From assembly GCA_905221605.1 (NCBI GenBank), contig CAJNDS010002550.1, positions 1-64,000 of the forward strand: a stretch of 64,000 nucleotides of DNA. The letters are read 5' to 3'. Position numbers and translations under genes: made by a program. Every line of letters begins with the position of its first letter. Positions within the stretch are counted from its first letter, which is position 1. The stretch comes from Symbiodinium natans (lineage: Eukaryota > Sar > Dinophyceae > Suessiales > Symbiodiniaceae). The notes below the pieces were generated by a model that saw nothing but the letters and a program-made list of their open reading frames with translations, was not told where the DNA came from and did no database searches. Positions 51,030 through 61,939 of this stretch are shown here, one piece after another.

Positions 51030-52556
51030 ATGTCAGAGCGTGAGTTTGCAGCGCTGGCAAATGTGCTTCAAGATATCCATGCTGTGAGTTTGGTGGACGA
51101 GATTTTACGGCTTGTTGAGGAGTCCGCTCGCAGCACACCATCCTTGACATGTTTTTGTCATCAGGGTATCACTGTCGTGTGGGACGGCGTGCTCGCTTTC
51201 GGGTCAGTTGCACGAAGGACGGCCATTTGGCTCACAAGTGATCTTGACTTTACCGTACAGTGGAAAATTGAGACGAACAGTTTTGCCATTGATGAGCAGT
51301 GGCTTAACTTCATGGCAAGTCTCATAATTGACTCCTATGAACGCACGATCGAAATTGTGCGGCAAGTCCCTGGCCTTCACGTTCAGCAGGTAAGTCCTCT
51401 TCGGGATGACAGGTCAGGAAAGGCTTGGCCACTGCTGAAGTGTTCCTTCGAACGCTGCAAGCATGCTGTGGATTTCGTTGTGGGCTTCAGCAATTTGTCC
51501 AGTGCACAAGCGGCCGAATTTCCGGCTGCTTTACTTGGCACCAGGATCCCTATGAAAATAGGGCTCAATAGGGAACTGCACCAGTTGCATTGCAACAGGC
51601 CTGAGGTGGTGCTTGAAGCGGCACGCGTGTTGAAATTTTGGGCGTCTGTTGTCAAAGGCTACACTCAGGCAGCTTCATCGGTCTGCAAGTGTTCTGTGCC
51701 ACTCGGCATAGAAGGATGTTGGCTGGAAGCTCTTGCCTTTGCGGTCTACTACCGGGACGGCGGCGGCTTGCACAGCATTGTTCTGTCGGTGCTTGAAAGC
51801 CTAGCCTCGCTCAGCAGTCTCACCGTCGACGTTGAGGTCCACATTGGGTGGTCTTCTGCACAGCTGTCAGAGGTTTCTGGCAATGGACGACTGAGAGTAT
51901 TCGAGCCCTTCTTCCCTGATGTTGACATGGTCAATTTCTATGGAAAGGGTGATGTAGAGAGCGAGGGCTGGGCTGCGCTGTTTGTAGCCAAAGCGGCACG
52001 TGAAACTCGCCGTTTGCTTGAAGATGGGCTCAGCTTTCGAGATTGCCTGCGCGGATTTCTGCATCACGCTCTCTCACGTCGTGGCCTGCAGCTACCAACC
52101 TGGAAAGCTGAATTGGCCAGCGGCGCATTCGACTCCAGATTGAACGGTTGTTACCGTGCCAAACTGATGCACGGAATGGACTGGCCCCTGCTTCATGCTT
52201 GTTTTGTTGAGTACTGCTTACACCAGCATGGCAGTCAGGACCCTGCTTCGATACGAGCCCTTGCGCAAATCATAGAGGACATCGAGCAGCCCAAGCGTTC
52301 ATGGACTTATCAGCTGCTCTTGATGACGATTTCGGCGCCCTTTGTTGCCTTTATTCTCATGAGATCTCTGTGCAAGATATGTTGGCTGTGTATCAAATGC
52401 ATGCTGTGGGGCACTTCAAGTTGCGAGGAGGAGGAGGTGGTGCCTGAGATACCTTTCCTCTACCGGTTCTCGACAAACATACGTGATGCTGTGGCAGAAG
52501 CAGCTGTGGAGATCAGAAGAACGCAACACCGTTCAGGGTTCAGGGTTTCGGGATAG
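51030..52556 (+). CDS. OAS/cGAS-like nucleotidyltransferase with C-terminal membrane anchor
   Basis: The protein has 508 aa and no introns. An in-frame TAA (51024-51026) one codon before the ATG fixes the start. The nucleotidyltransferase signature is clear: G58-S59, then D71-L-D73 (FGSVARR..SDLDF), with a third Asp likely at D148 (AVDFVV). Residues 191-237 (RPEVVLEAARVLKFW and GIEGCWLEALAF) resemble the helical C-lobe of OAS enzymes. 286-305 (LRVFEPFFPDVDMVNFY) sits where OAS proteins have their DP.NP.N loop. Such enzymes make 2'-5' oligoadenylates or cyclic dinucleotides as immune messengers; a non-canonical poly(A) or terminal uridylyl transferase is the alternative. Residues about 424-460 are hydrophobic with four Cys just after (448-457), then an acidic tail: a tail-anchor candidate. 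The last eight residues are encoded by degenerate telomere-like repeat. It lies between TSP1 exons on the same strand and lacks the CTNAG bias. Confidence 0.7.
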   Translation: MSEREFAALANVLQDIHAVSLVDEILRLVEESARSTPSLTCFCHQGITVVWDGVLAFGSVARRTAIWLTSDLDFTVQWKIETNSFAIDEQWLNFMASLIIDSYERTIEIVRQVPGLHVQQVSPLRDDRSGKAWPLLKCSFERCKHAVDFVVGFSNLSSAQAAEFPAALLGTRIPMKIGLNRELHQLHCNRPEVVLEAARVLKFWASVVKGYTQAASSVCKCSVPLGIEGCWLEALAFAVYYRDGGGLHSIVLSVLESLASLSSLTVDVEVHIGWSSAQLSEVSGNGRLRVFEPFFPDVDMVNFYGKGDVESEGWAALFVAKAARETRRLLEDGLSFRDCLRGFLHHALSRRGLQLPTWKAELASGAFDSRLNGCYRAKLMHGMDWPLLHACFVEYCLHQHGSQDPASIRALAQIIEDIEQPKRSWTYQLLLMTISAPFVAFILMRSLCKICWLCIKCMLWGTSSCEEEEVVPEIPFLYRFSTNIRDAVAEAAVEIRRTQHRSGFRVSG

Positions 52557-53269
52557 CTCTTTGCAACTGACAAACAAGATGGGGGTTTCCGGGAATAGAA
52601 GTACCCTGTTTGGGGGGGGGGGGGGGGTCCCTTCAAAGGGATTCTATTCTATTTGGGGAAGAACGTGGTACCCCTTTCTTTGGGAAATGCACATAGAATC
52701 TGAACCGCAAAGCCCTCAACTACCTTTAACACATTCACTAGGCCGAAGCCCGCTAAAACCTGACCCCTAAGCTTTAATTAGAATTTGCTTGCGCTGACGT
52801 GCAGGATGTCCCATGAAAGGGTAGAGCTTGGATTTGGGGTTTAGGGTACTTGTGGAAGTTTTACATGGCATAAAGCTGATACGCTGCCCCACTGATATTG
52901 AAGCTCATAGTATCCCTAAACCCTTAAACCTAAACCTATCTCCTAAGCCTTATGCCGTCAACCCCAAACTCTAAGCCCTAACAGTTGCATAGCATCAGGA
53001 ACTGCACATTTGCCTTGCAAAGTTTGAAACCCTACAACCTTCTGCGCTCGACACCCTAAGGCCGTAAAGCCTAAAAACCCAACCCTAAACCCTAAACACC
53101 AAACCTCAACGGTTAAACTTACACTGCCCTAAACCCTAAACCCTAAACCCTAAACCCTAAACCCTAAACCCTAAACCCTAAACCCTAAACCCTAAACCCT
53201 AAACCCTAAGCCCGAGCTGCTTGAAATGCCAGGAGGAAGGATGCCCGCACGCGAACACGGACTACTCAG
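52557..53269. other. Spacer with element remnants and a C array
   Basis: Poly-G 52611-52627 lies within an element whose GGGTTTCCGGGAATAG end recurs inverted near 41625. C-strand units lie at 52915-52980 and a C array at 53128-53210. Confidence 0.55.
53128..53210. repeat. Telomeric C-strand array
   Basis: About 12 perfect CCCTAAA units. Confidence 0.95.
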
Positions 53270-53294
53270 CCCTCGACTGCAAGGTCTCCGATTG
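53270..53294 (+). CDS. TSP1 exon, N class, phase-2 end
   Basis: The frame reads LDCKVSD plus TG, then the donor GTCAGG: the same TG|GT junction as the 20290 exon. DC.VSDW is the canonical TSP1 start. The frame is open upstream to about 53215, so the exon may be longer. Confidence 0.6.
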
Positions 53295-55120
53295 GTCAGG
53301 CGGGGCCTGCCCGAAGCGCTTAGCCCTACCCGGTTTAGGGTTTAGGGTTTAGGGTTTAGGGTTTCGGGTTTCGGGTTCTGGGTTTGGAGTTTGGGGTTCG
53401 GGGTTTGGGGTAGTTTGGGGTAGTTTGGGGTAGTTTGGGGTAGTTTGGGGTAGTTTGGGGTAGTTTGGGGTAGTTTGGGGTTTGGGTTAGCTTGGGTTGT
53501 TGCGGATGGTTTCGGCTGGTTTGGGTGGCTTGGTTGCTGTAGTTTGGGTTAGTTTGGGGCTTGGGGTTTTGGGGGGGCAGTTTTGGGGCTCTTCTGGGTT
53601 TAGGGTTCAGAATTTGTTCTTGCAAAAGGGTTCCCAAAACCCAAGGGTACAACCTTAAGAGACCAAGGTATAACCCCTAGAGCTTCAGGAGGGTTTAGGG
53701 TTTTGGGGCTAGATATAACCGAGTACTCCCTAAGGATCCCTAATCTGCCTGAAAGGCTCCCTTAGGTACCTCAACCCTATCGACCTAATATAGTAGGGGG
53801 CTTAATAATCAGAAAAGGGTTTTGCAGTCTATTCTAGTATAACTATGAAGGGACCATAAGGGCATACTATGAGTAGTTATTCCGACCCCTCTTCTTAAAG
53901 CTGTACTCACAGCTCGGGGCCTACTTGTAGGATCCACCTCTTGGCCCGTATTCCTTTTTTGAAGCAGACAGGTGCCCTTTATGAGCCCCTGTTAAGCAAC
54001 AAAAAGAGCTACCCTGTATTTTCCGGTTTAAGTTCGAGGCTTCTAGACTTCTACAACCTACAGCCCGGAACGCTATCTTGTTCTGCGTTCTTGGCCATCG
54101 ACCCTAAACCCTAAACCCTGCACCCTGAACCCTAAACCCTAAACCCTAAACCCTAGACCCTAAACCCTCAACCCTAAACGCTAAACCCTAAACCCTAAAT
54201 CCTAAACCCTAAACCCTAAACCCTAAACCCTAAACCCTAAACCCTAAACCCTACCTCATGAACCTGAAATCGGGCCCTGGAGCCTAAAAAGCTGCTGCAG
54301 TTACTCAAGGTGAGTCCCCAAACCAGACCTGGACCCCCAATGGTAACGCATTGTTCGAGGATTCTTACTTTCATTACTGCTATGATCTTGTACTATGTTG
54401 CACATCTATATATGTATATGGGTATATATATATATAGACATTATTCTTTGTTGGGGGGGAGGTTGAGGGTTTAGGGGCTTGGCGTTGCTACTTCTATGGT
54501 TAGTGGAACATACTGACAAAAAAATGAGCCGCCCCTTCTCTCCCCAAACATGAGCTACCATTGGGGGTTCATGGTACTTACTAACCAATCATAACTGGGC
54601 TTATGATCTTAGTTATAAGTGGGATAACCCCTATAAGGCCCTTTAGGGGTACTATTATAAGTAGGGTTATAAGCACAGTTACACTTGGTTAGTAAGTACC
54701 CTGAACCTCCAAGTACCATTGGGGGTCTAAGCAATCTGGCTTCCATATACCATCGGCCACAGGAAGATAGATGCCCATGCGCCAAGTTGTTTAGGGGTCT
54801 AGGGTTTAGGGTTTAGGGTTTAGGTTTAGGGTTTAGGGTTTAGGGGTTAGGGTTTAAGTTTTAGGGTTTTCTGAAGCCTCAACTGTAGAATTGTTGTCCG
54901 TATGCGGGGGCTGACCGATAAATCGCGCTGGAGCCCGTCCACAACCCCTCTCAGCCCTACAAACTATAAAGGCCCCAAACCCTAAACCCCCTAAACCCCC
55001 CTAAACCCTAAACCCTAAACCCAAAACCCTAAACCCTATACCCTATAAACCCTAAAAGCCCTAAACCCCAAATCCTAAACTCTAAACCCTAAACCCTAAC
55101 CCTAAACCCTAAACCTCAAG
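53295..55120. other. Spacer with arrays and MITE A
   Basis: G array 53333-53365, (GGTAGTTTGG)n 53407-53475, C array 54100-54255, (TA)n 54408-54436, MITE A 54561-54713, G units 54786-54870 and C arrays 54965-55110. 54763-54785 (KIDAHAP after CCACAG|) could be a small phase-2 exon. Confidence 0.5.
54556..54726. mobile_element. MITE family A with 13-bp flanking direct repeat
   Basis: The element is 54561-54713. TACCATTGGGGGT occurs at 54556-54568 and 54714-54726, suggesting a target-site duplication, although the left copy overlaps the terminus. Confidence 0.75.
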
Positions 55121-55201
55121 CAACCATCGAGAGCCCAGAATGGGGCGACTGCGACCGCCCGTGTGGGTCTGGCCAGATGGCCGCTCGCCATCGCCTTCAG
55201 C
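55121..55201 (+). CDS. TSP1 exon, N/M class, phase 1-1
   Basis: After CCTCAAG| the frame reads SPEWGDCDRPCGSGQMAARH, then RLQ, a textbook core (WG.C...CG.G...R.R). The donor CAG-C|GTTGAG again has the GTTGA form. C array upstream and G array downstream. Confidence 0.75.
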
Positions 55202-55289
55202 GTTGAGGGTGTTTGGGTTTTAGGGTTTAGGGTTTAGGGTTTAGGGTTTAGGGTTTAGGGTTTGCGGGGTTTGGGGGGTTTGGGGGGGT

Positions 55290-55378
55290 GTTTGGGGTGT
55301 TTGGGGTGTTTGGGGTGTTTGGGGTGTTGGGGGTGTTTGGGGTGTTTGGGGTGTTTGGGGTGTTTGGGGTGTTTGGGG
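55290..55378. repeat. (TTTGGGGTG)n tandem repeat
   Basis: About ten 9-bp units. Confidence 0.9.
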
Positions 55379-56266
55379 TTTAGGGTGCAGGGTGTTTGGG
55401 GTTTAGGGTTTAGGGTTTGCGGTTGAGGGTTTAGGGTGTTTAGGGTTCGTTTAGGTTTTTAGGCCTTTCTGGAATTCTAGAGTCGTAGGCTTTCGGGCTT
55501 TCGGGTTTCCGGTCCCCCGGATGAACGGCCCGAAAGCCCCCAAAAGCCTCCCTCTCTAGACTCCCCATAATTCCACAACCAAGGGCTCCTGAAAAAACCA
55601 AAACAAGAGTTTGGGGTGTAAGTAGGGTTTAGGGTTTACAAGTAGGAACCCCCAAGCTACAAGTAGGGTCACAAGGGCCCTAAAGGGGTGAGTCCTTCAT
55701 CCTTCTGGGGGGGAGGTTTTTGAGCGAAGGCTGGTGGACCCCTTAGTCCCTTTCTGAGGTGTTGGGGGGCTCTCTTACTTATAAACTCACCTGCCTCCAG
55801 CAGAACTGGCTATTCGGGCGGAGGGGGGGGGGGGTGGGGCAGAAGCCTAAACCTTAAACCCTAAACCCCAAACCCCAAACCCTAAACCCTAAACCCGCAC
55901 CCTAAACCCTAAACCCCAAATAGCTTCCTACTCCCTGAGCCTCAAGCCTCCTTGGCATATGCCTTTGGAGGATGAAGGGGGGTCTGAAGCTAATGCTTAA
56001 GTGCCGAGGACAATTGGAGCTTAGGGCTATAGGGTTAAGGGTTTCAAGTGTAGGGTTTCAGGTTCAGGGTTTGCGGCCAACAGCTTGGGTGTTTAGGTAG
56101 ATTGGGGGGGGGGGGGTGGCTACTTTGTGACTTGGGCGCTCATAAGTTTGGGAAGCTTACAAGGTTTAGATTTCTCCCTAAACCCTAAACCCTTTTGCAC
56201 ATTAGAGGGGCTTAGGATGCCTTCATAACCCCCCCCCCCCCCCAAATGGTTCCTAATAGCCCTCTA

Positions 56267-56375
56267 GGACCCAGAGTAGGCCCTTATTCCCTTTTTGTTT
56301 GGGGTTTAGGTTCCCTTAGAAACCCCTTTAAGCCAAAAAGGGCACCCTCTTTGTTCCTAGGTTACTCCTGGGTCT
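56267..56375. mobile_element. Element family D
   Basis: Shares GGCCCTTATTCCCTTTTTG and AAAAAGGGCACCCT with the other copies. Confidence 0.7.
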
Positions 56376-57071
56376 GGCCCTGTATTTCCTCAATAATCTA
56401 TCCCGGCCTTGAGGACCTTATAAAAGACGAGCCCCCTGAGCCACGGAACCCCAAGCCAAAACCCTAAACCCAAAAGCCCGGAAGGCCTAGAACCCTGTAG
56501 AGCCTTATAAGCCCTCAACCCTACACCCTAAACCCTGGGAAGCGTTCGATGGATGGCTGGCTGCTGGGTTCGCTTTAGCCGGCTATATGCCACGCAAGCG
56601 CACGGTGCTGAAGAAAGGCGCCGTGACATTAGTCACAAAGGCTGTTCAGAGCGCCCCCGTGACCATGGTTTAGGGTTTAGGGTTTAGGGTTTATAGGATT
56701 TAGGTTTTAGGGTGGATTTGTGGGAATCAGCATAGCTTTGTGGGCATCAGCGCTGTTGGGGACACGCCAGTCTGGCGCCAGTTGGACAGAGCTGGATGTC
56801 GAATTCAAATCCCGAAGGCCCAGCCGCCAAAGCACAAAAAGCCAGGAGAATGAAGAAGCCCAAAGCCTAAACCCCTAAAGCCCCCAAAGCCCTGAAACAC
56901 TAAAACCCTAAGACCCCAAAACCCTAAGGCCCAACACCTCAAAACCCCAAGACCCTAAAACCCCAAACGCCGCAAACCCTAAAGAGCCCTAAGCCCTAAA
57001 CCCTAAAGCCTAAACCCTAAACCCTAAACCCTAAACCCTAAACCCTAAACCCGAAGCTTCTGGGGCTCCAG

Positions 57072-57122
57072 GTCCGCACTCGCCACGTCGTCGAGCCAGC
57101 AAGGCATGGCGGCAGGCCGGAA
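57072..57122 (+). CDS. TSP1 exon, C1 class, phase 0-0
   Basis: After CTCCAG| the frame reads VRTRHVVEPARHGGRPE, matching R.R.V..A..GG. The donor is GAA|GTGTTG. C array upstream and G array downstream. An overlapping frame is also open. Confidence 0.55.
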
Positions 57123-59224
57123 GTGTTGAGGGTTTAGGGTGTAGGGCTCAGGGTTCAGGGTTTAGGGTTTAGGGCTAGGGTTTAGGGTTAAGGGTTTAGG
57201 GTTTAGGGTTAAGGGTTTAGGGTTTAGGGTTCAGGGTGTGGGGTTCAGGGTTTAGGGTTTAGGTTGAGGGTTTAGGGTGTAGGGTTTGGGGTTTAGGGTT
57301 AGGGTTTAGGGCATTTAGGGCGCAGGTTCACATGTCGGGCCTAGGGTCCAGGGTCCTCAGCCCTTGCAAGGATAGGAAAGTGCAGGGGCAAGTATTCTGG
57401 CCAAGGGTCTCCAGTTTTCGGAGGTGTCCTTGGACAGCGAGTCGCCGTCCCTGCAGTCGGGACAGGCTAGTTCAGATAGGCTTGCCTAAACCCTAAACCC
57501 AAGAGTTTTTTTTGGGCGCCAAACCCCAAAACCTGAGAGGCGAAGCCCAATGCCCTAAACTGCGGACTCGGATCTTCATACCAGTTTTCGGGTTTCGGGT
57601 ATAGGGCAAGTAGGGCTCAATTCAGGGGCATTGGGCTCTCCCCCCCCCCCCCACCCCTCGCCCCTAGAAAGCCCTGCCGATCTCATGACAAGCAGACCAA
57701 AAGACACACCCCCCAACACGACATGCGTGGTCCCGGTGCCCTAAATACCCAGAATCCCTAAACCCTGGACTCTATTCCTTAATCCCTCAAACCTAACCCC
57801 TCAACCCTAAAACCCCCAAGCTCTAGACCAGTTTTGTTGGGGCTTTGGGGAGTTTGGGTCCATCGGCCCGGAGCCCGCTACACTCTATAAAGCCTGTAAA
57901 CCCTGTAAACCCTATAAACCCTATAAGCCCCATAAGCCCCATAAACCCCTATAAACCCTAAACCCCAACCCTATAAACCCTAAATAACCCCCCATAAACC
58001 CTGTAAACCCTAAACCCACCAACCCCGTTGGCGCCGCAGGCCATGCTCAGGGGACTTGGCGCAGGCTGGGAAGCCTAAACCCCTAAACCCTAAACCCCAA
58101 AGCCTAAACCCTAAACCCTAAACCCTAAACCCTAAACCCTAAACCCTAAACCCTAAACCCTAAACCCTAAACCCTAAACCCTAAACCCTAAACCCTAAAC
58201 CCTAAAGCTAAACGGGGTGGGAGGGGAGAAGGGCAAGTCAGGAGGTTTTAGGCTGCAGGGCTTCTCAGGGCAGGTTACATGGTCCCTCTCAGCCCCTTTA
58301 CCTTCCTTTAAAGGGGAGGAATGGCCCCTGTATATGAGGGGCCCCTGTTTAAGGGCCCATACTAAGGGCCCACGCAACTACCCTTGGGTGTGGGTGCATT
58401 TTTTTTTTTTTTTTGGGGGGGGGGGGGGATTCGGTCCTTCGGGTTGGGGAGTTGCTAACCCCCCCCCCCCACCCCATGATGCAAATTTGTGCTGGGCAAT
58501 TTGCAGGCAAGGTGGGCCAAGGGCCCATGTGGGGTTCAGGGTCTAGGGGTCAAGGGTTTTAGGGATTTTCGGGTTTAGGGTTGAGGGTGTGGGGTGAAGG
58601 GTTTAGGGCTTTATCAGGGTGGGTACATGATTCAACGGCCATTCCTGCTCCAGTTCTTGCAGCTTCAGTTGCGATTGGTTTTTTTGGGGCTTACGGCTTC
58701 GGGGTCAGGCCTCTAAAACCCTAAACCCTAAACCCTAAACCCTAAACCAACATGCAGCACATGTAAAACCATACCAACAGTCAGCAGGCCTACGGTGAGT
58801 CAAGGGGAGTCATTCTCGGACCCCTGAGGATGTACCCATAAGAGGTTCCCTTAGTAGACGCCTACCAGGACCCTTATATTCCCTTGGGGATCTTTAACAA
58901 GGGTCCCAAAACCCAAGGATACATCCTTAGGGGTCCAAGGGTAGAGTCCCTGAGTTTGAGGGGTTTAGGATTCGCTGCTGTATAGAAGAATAGGGCGAAC
59001 TAGATGTCAATGGGGAGGCTGCTTTAGTCCTTTCGCTCCGGGTTTTGCCTTTCACTCGCTTGTTCATAGGACCCCCAGCGAAATCCCCGAAAGGGAGCCT
59101 CCAGATTACCTGCCATAGGCTGTATTATCCTCTCGATGTCCCCTCAACCGTCCCTTATTCCAAGAGTCCTTTGTGGGTGTTGTGAATGTAAGGCAATTTC
59201 TTGCGCGCCCACAATGATTCACAG
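57123..59224. other. Spacer with arrays and elements
   Basis: Degenerate G array 57125-57310, CCCTATAAA-type units 57890-58010, C array 58085-58205, GGGCCC element 58262-58385, T/G homopolymers 58399-58428, C array 58720-58748 and an ACCCTTGG..AAGGGT element 58825-58945. 58752-58792 (CSTCKTIPTVSRPT before GTGAGT) is a possible exon. Confidence 0.5.
58085..58205. repeat. Telomeric C-strand array
   Basis: About 17 CCCTAAA units. Confidence 0.95.
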
Positions 59225-59283
59225 GTGGCACCATGCACCCTGACACCATGCGACGACTCGCTCGGAAACCCAGCATGGGACCC
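59225..59283 (+). CDS. TSP1 exon, C-terminal end (tentative)
   Basis: After TTCACAG| the frame reads VAPCTLTPCDDSLGNPAWD, similar to the CNDSPCDLDD closing segment at 34676. C array downstream; the donor is unclear. Confidence 0.45.
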
Positions 59284-60898
59284 TAAACCCTAAACCCTAA
59301 ACCCTAAACCTGAGTACCAGGGCCAGGGTCGAAGAAGGACACAAATAAGGTGTAAGGGGTTTACGGTTTGGGGATTAGGCGATGTTAGGGCCGAAAGGGC
59401 CGGCCGAAGACGAAGATGTAAGCCCTAAACCTTAAGGACAAATTTTCGAGCTAGCGCCTCCCTCCCCAACAGGTAGGCCCTTGTTCCCTTTGTTCTTGGG
59501 GGGGGTTAGGTTCGGATCATATTCAGGATCGTTTTTCAGATTATAAGCGCCATCCAAAACCCCAAAAATGAAAGAACCTTTAAGACCCCAAACCCCCGAT
59601 GCAGCCTTCGGGAAGCACCTCGGCCCGCGGGAGGTACTGCGGGGGTCGGAATAGTTGCTGTAATTTGTAGTCCCTTAATTATTTTTCTAGAATACCCCCC
59701 CCCCCCCCCCAAAAAAAAAAAAAAAACACACACACACACACAAAAAAAAACAGCTAAACACATGTTCTAAATACTAAGGCCCCTGGATTGTTCACGTTCG
59801 TGAACGTACGTGAAAAGATCGGGAGTCGTCGGAGCTGCTGTTGGTAGGGAACTTTAACAATTTCCATAATAAGCCATGCAAAGCCTACACGCTCTAAACC
59901 CTACAACTTCTATTTGCTTATGAACCACCAAGAAATACAAGATACTATTCCGTATACCCTCATAAGGAAGCATATAATTCACAAGCCGACAGTCCACATA
60001 CAGACCGAATAAAATCGACCCAGTGTCGGGGATGCCTAAGCATAGGGTTTAGGGTTCAGGGTTTAGGGTTTAGGGTTTAGGGTTTGGGGTTTAGGGTTTA
60101 GGGTTTAGGGTTTAGGGTTTAGGGTTTAGGGTTTAGAGGTTAGGGTTTAGGGTTTAGGGTTTAGGGTTTAGGGTTTAATTAGGGTTTAGGGTTTAGGGTG
60201 TAGCCAAAGAGCCAGACCCCTGAACCCTACCGAGCCAGAGAGTTTTGTGGTGAATGCGCTTTTCATTGTCTACTATGATTTGCTTCAGAATCATGAGTAA
60301 TCTTCCTTATAAGGGTAGCGTAGGGATGAGCATCTTGTGCTTTTGCTGGTGGTTCTTGATCTTTTTTTGAAATTTATTTCGCCGAGAAGCCCGCCGGAAG
60401 ACTACTTTCCATTACGGGGGATTTCGTATGGGGAAATACCACCAAAATTTAAAGAAACAACATGGGGGGGGGGTTCAAATAAATTATCGGCCTCCCTTTT
60501 TTGGCTTGGCTTAAAATTAAAACCTTTAAAGAAGCCGAAGCTTTATTTTCCCCAAATCTGAGGCCCTTTCAGAAAGCTAGGATTTCTTATGTGATTGCTT
60601 CTTGAAGAAGAGAAGTTTTCATTCTTTCCTGAGACACCCCTTGTGGGCTCTGGGGTTTGCATGGCTTATAGGGATCAGTTCACAGGGTTAGAGCCCGAGG
60701 GGCCCCCGCAGGGCGCCTGAACCCAGAGCCCTACATCCGCCACGATCTTTGCTGGCTGGCTCTTAGCAGGGAGGGAATAAGGGCCCTATATTTCCCCTTT
60801 AAGGGATGCTATACCTCATTCCCTCATTCCCTAAACCCTAAACCCTAAACCCTAAAACCGACTAAGAACCAGCCAGTTTTGTGAGGTGTGAGTACCAG
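59284..60898. other. Spacer with arrays and elements
   Basis: An element at about 59630-59790 with C and A homopolymers and (CA)n (59697-59747), G array 60045-60200, and an interrupted inverted-repeat element 60757-60880. A + frame at 60337-60561 looks incidental. Confidence 0.5.
60757..60880. mobile_element. Inverted-repeat element with telomeric units inside its right arm
   Basis: The left end GGCTGGCTCTTAGCAGGGAG pairs with CTACTAAGAACCAGCC-like sequence at the right. CCCTAAA units (60830-60868) split the right arm between CATTCC and ACTAAGAACCAGCC; related copies at 18952 and 21281 lack them. Confidence 0.6.
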
Positions 60899-60946
60899 GA
60901 CTGCGCATGGTCTGAGTCTGGAGCCCAGCCAGCTGCGAAGACTCAG
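60899..60946 (+). CDS. TSP1 exon, N class, phase 0-0
   Basis: After GTACCAG| the frame reads DCAWSESGAQPAAKTQ and ends at CAG|GTTCGG. DC.WSE.G......TQ.R matches TSP1 with later Cys replaced. An internal TG|GT would instead join directly to the next M exon. C array upstream and G array downstream. Confidence 0.55.
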
Positions 60947-60956
60947 GTTCGGGCGG

Positions 60957-61570
60957 TTTAGGGTTTGGGGTTTAGGGTTTAGGGTGTAGGGTTTAGGGCC
61001 TAGGGTTTAGGGTTTAGGGTTTAGGGTTTGCGGCTCACAGGATTCATGGGGTCCTATAGGCTCTGATTCAGGGCTTGCGAGGGCTAAGAAGGGTTCAGGG
61101 TGCTTCTGCAGCCTAGACCCCCGGCCGCCCCAACCTCGAGCCTGGGCCGCAAAACCGAGACTGCCCTAGCCCTAAGCTCTAAGCTCTAAATGCGAATCCC
61201 TCAACCCAGGCCCTGGACCCAAGGCCCTAGGCCTGTGAAAATAAGCGCCAACCCAGATGAACCCTGTTTGAAGGGACCACTTGGGGCGGATCAGACCTTA
61301 CGGGCCCCAAAACCCCATGGAGCCCCAAAGCCTTAAAGCTTGAGTTCCCGGGTCAAAAAGGACCCTAGTCTCGACACCTCCACCTCCCAAAGGCATCTGC
61401 GACGTCAGCCTACTCTACACCCGAAACCCTAAACCAAAAAACTCCAAACCCTAAACCCTAAACCCTAAACCCTAAACCCTAAACCCTAAACCCTAAACCC
61501 TAAACCCTAAACCCTAAACCCTAAACCCTAAACCCCAAACCCCAAACCCCAAACCCCAAACCCTACCCAG
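60957..61570. other. Candidate intron
   Basis: G array 60957-61028, unremarkable spacer, C array 61440-61565 just before the next acceptor. Confidence 0.6.
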
Positions 61571-61619
61571 TTGGTCCGACTGGGGCGCTTGTGACCAGCG
61601 CTGCCCTCAGTCTGCTGCA
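61571..61619 (+). CDS. TSP1 exon, M class (with WSDW), phase 2-0
   Basis: After CTACCCAG| the frame reads WSDWGACDQRCPQSAA and ends at GCA|GTTGGG. W.DWG.C...C is a strong TSP1 core. C array directly upstream, G array 61670-61725 downstream. Confidence 0.7.
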
Positions 61620-61939
61620 GTTGGGTTCTCAGTAGCAGAGTACTCGTAGGTAGCCTGTAGCCTTTTTGGGGGTTTAGGGTTTAGGGTTTAGGGTTTAGGG
61701 TTTAGGGTTTAGGGTTTAGATCCCTAGAAAATTTCAAAGGTTGACCTTTGGTTCCCCCAGGTTACTGGACAACTGAGGGTTTAGACCGGGCACCCATGGT
61801 GAGACCAGCACCGTAGAACCTAGGGTTTGGGGTTTAGGGTTTTGGGTTTTAGGGTGTGGGGTTTAGGGTTCTAGGGTTTGGGGTTAGGATTTAGGGTTTT
61901 CGGGTTTAGGTTTATGGCTTTAGGGTTTTAGGGTTTGGG

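Larger units (their letters stand above)
55202..57071. other. Spacer with variant arrays; tentative exon
   Basis: G array 55220-55262, (TTTGGGGTG)n 55290-55378, C units 55850-55920, poly-G 56107-56117, poly-C 56229-56243, element D 56267-56375 and C array 56995-57052. 56579-56604 reads GYMPRKRT before CG|GTGCTG and may be an M-class exon. Confidence 0.5.

Noticed and set aside
51386-51395. Perfect CAG|GTAAGT donor-like site inside the nucleotidyltransferase ORF
   Set aside because: The frame stays open and the following residues carry the third catalytic Asp region, so using it as an intron start would remove conserved sequence.
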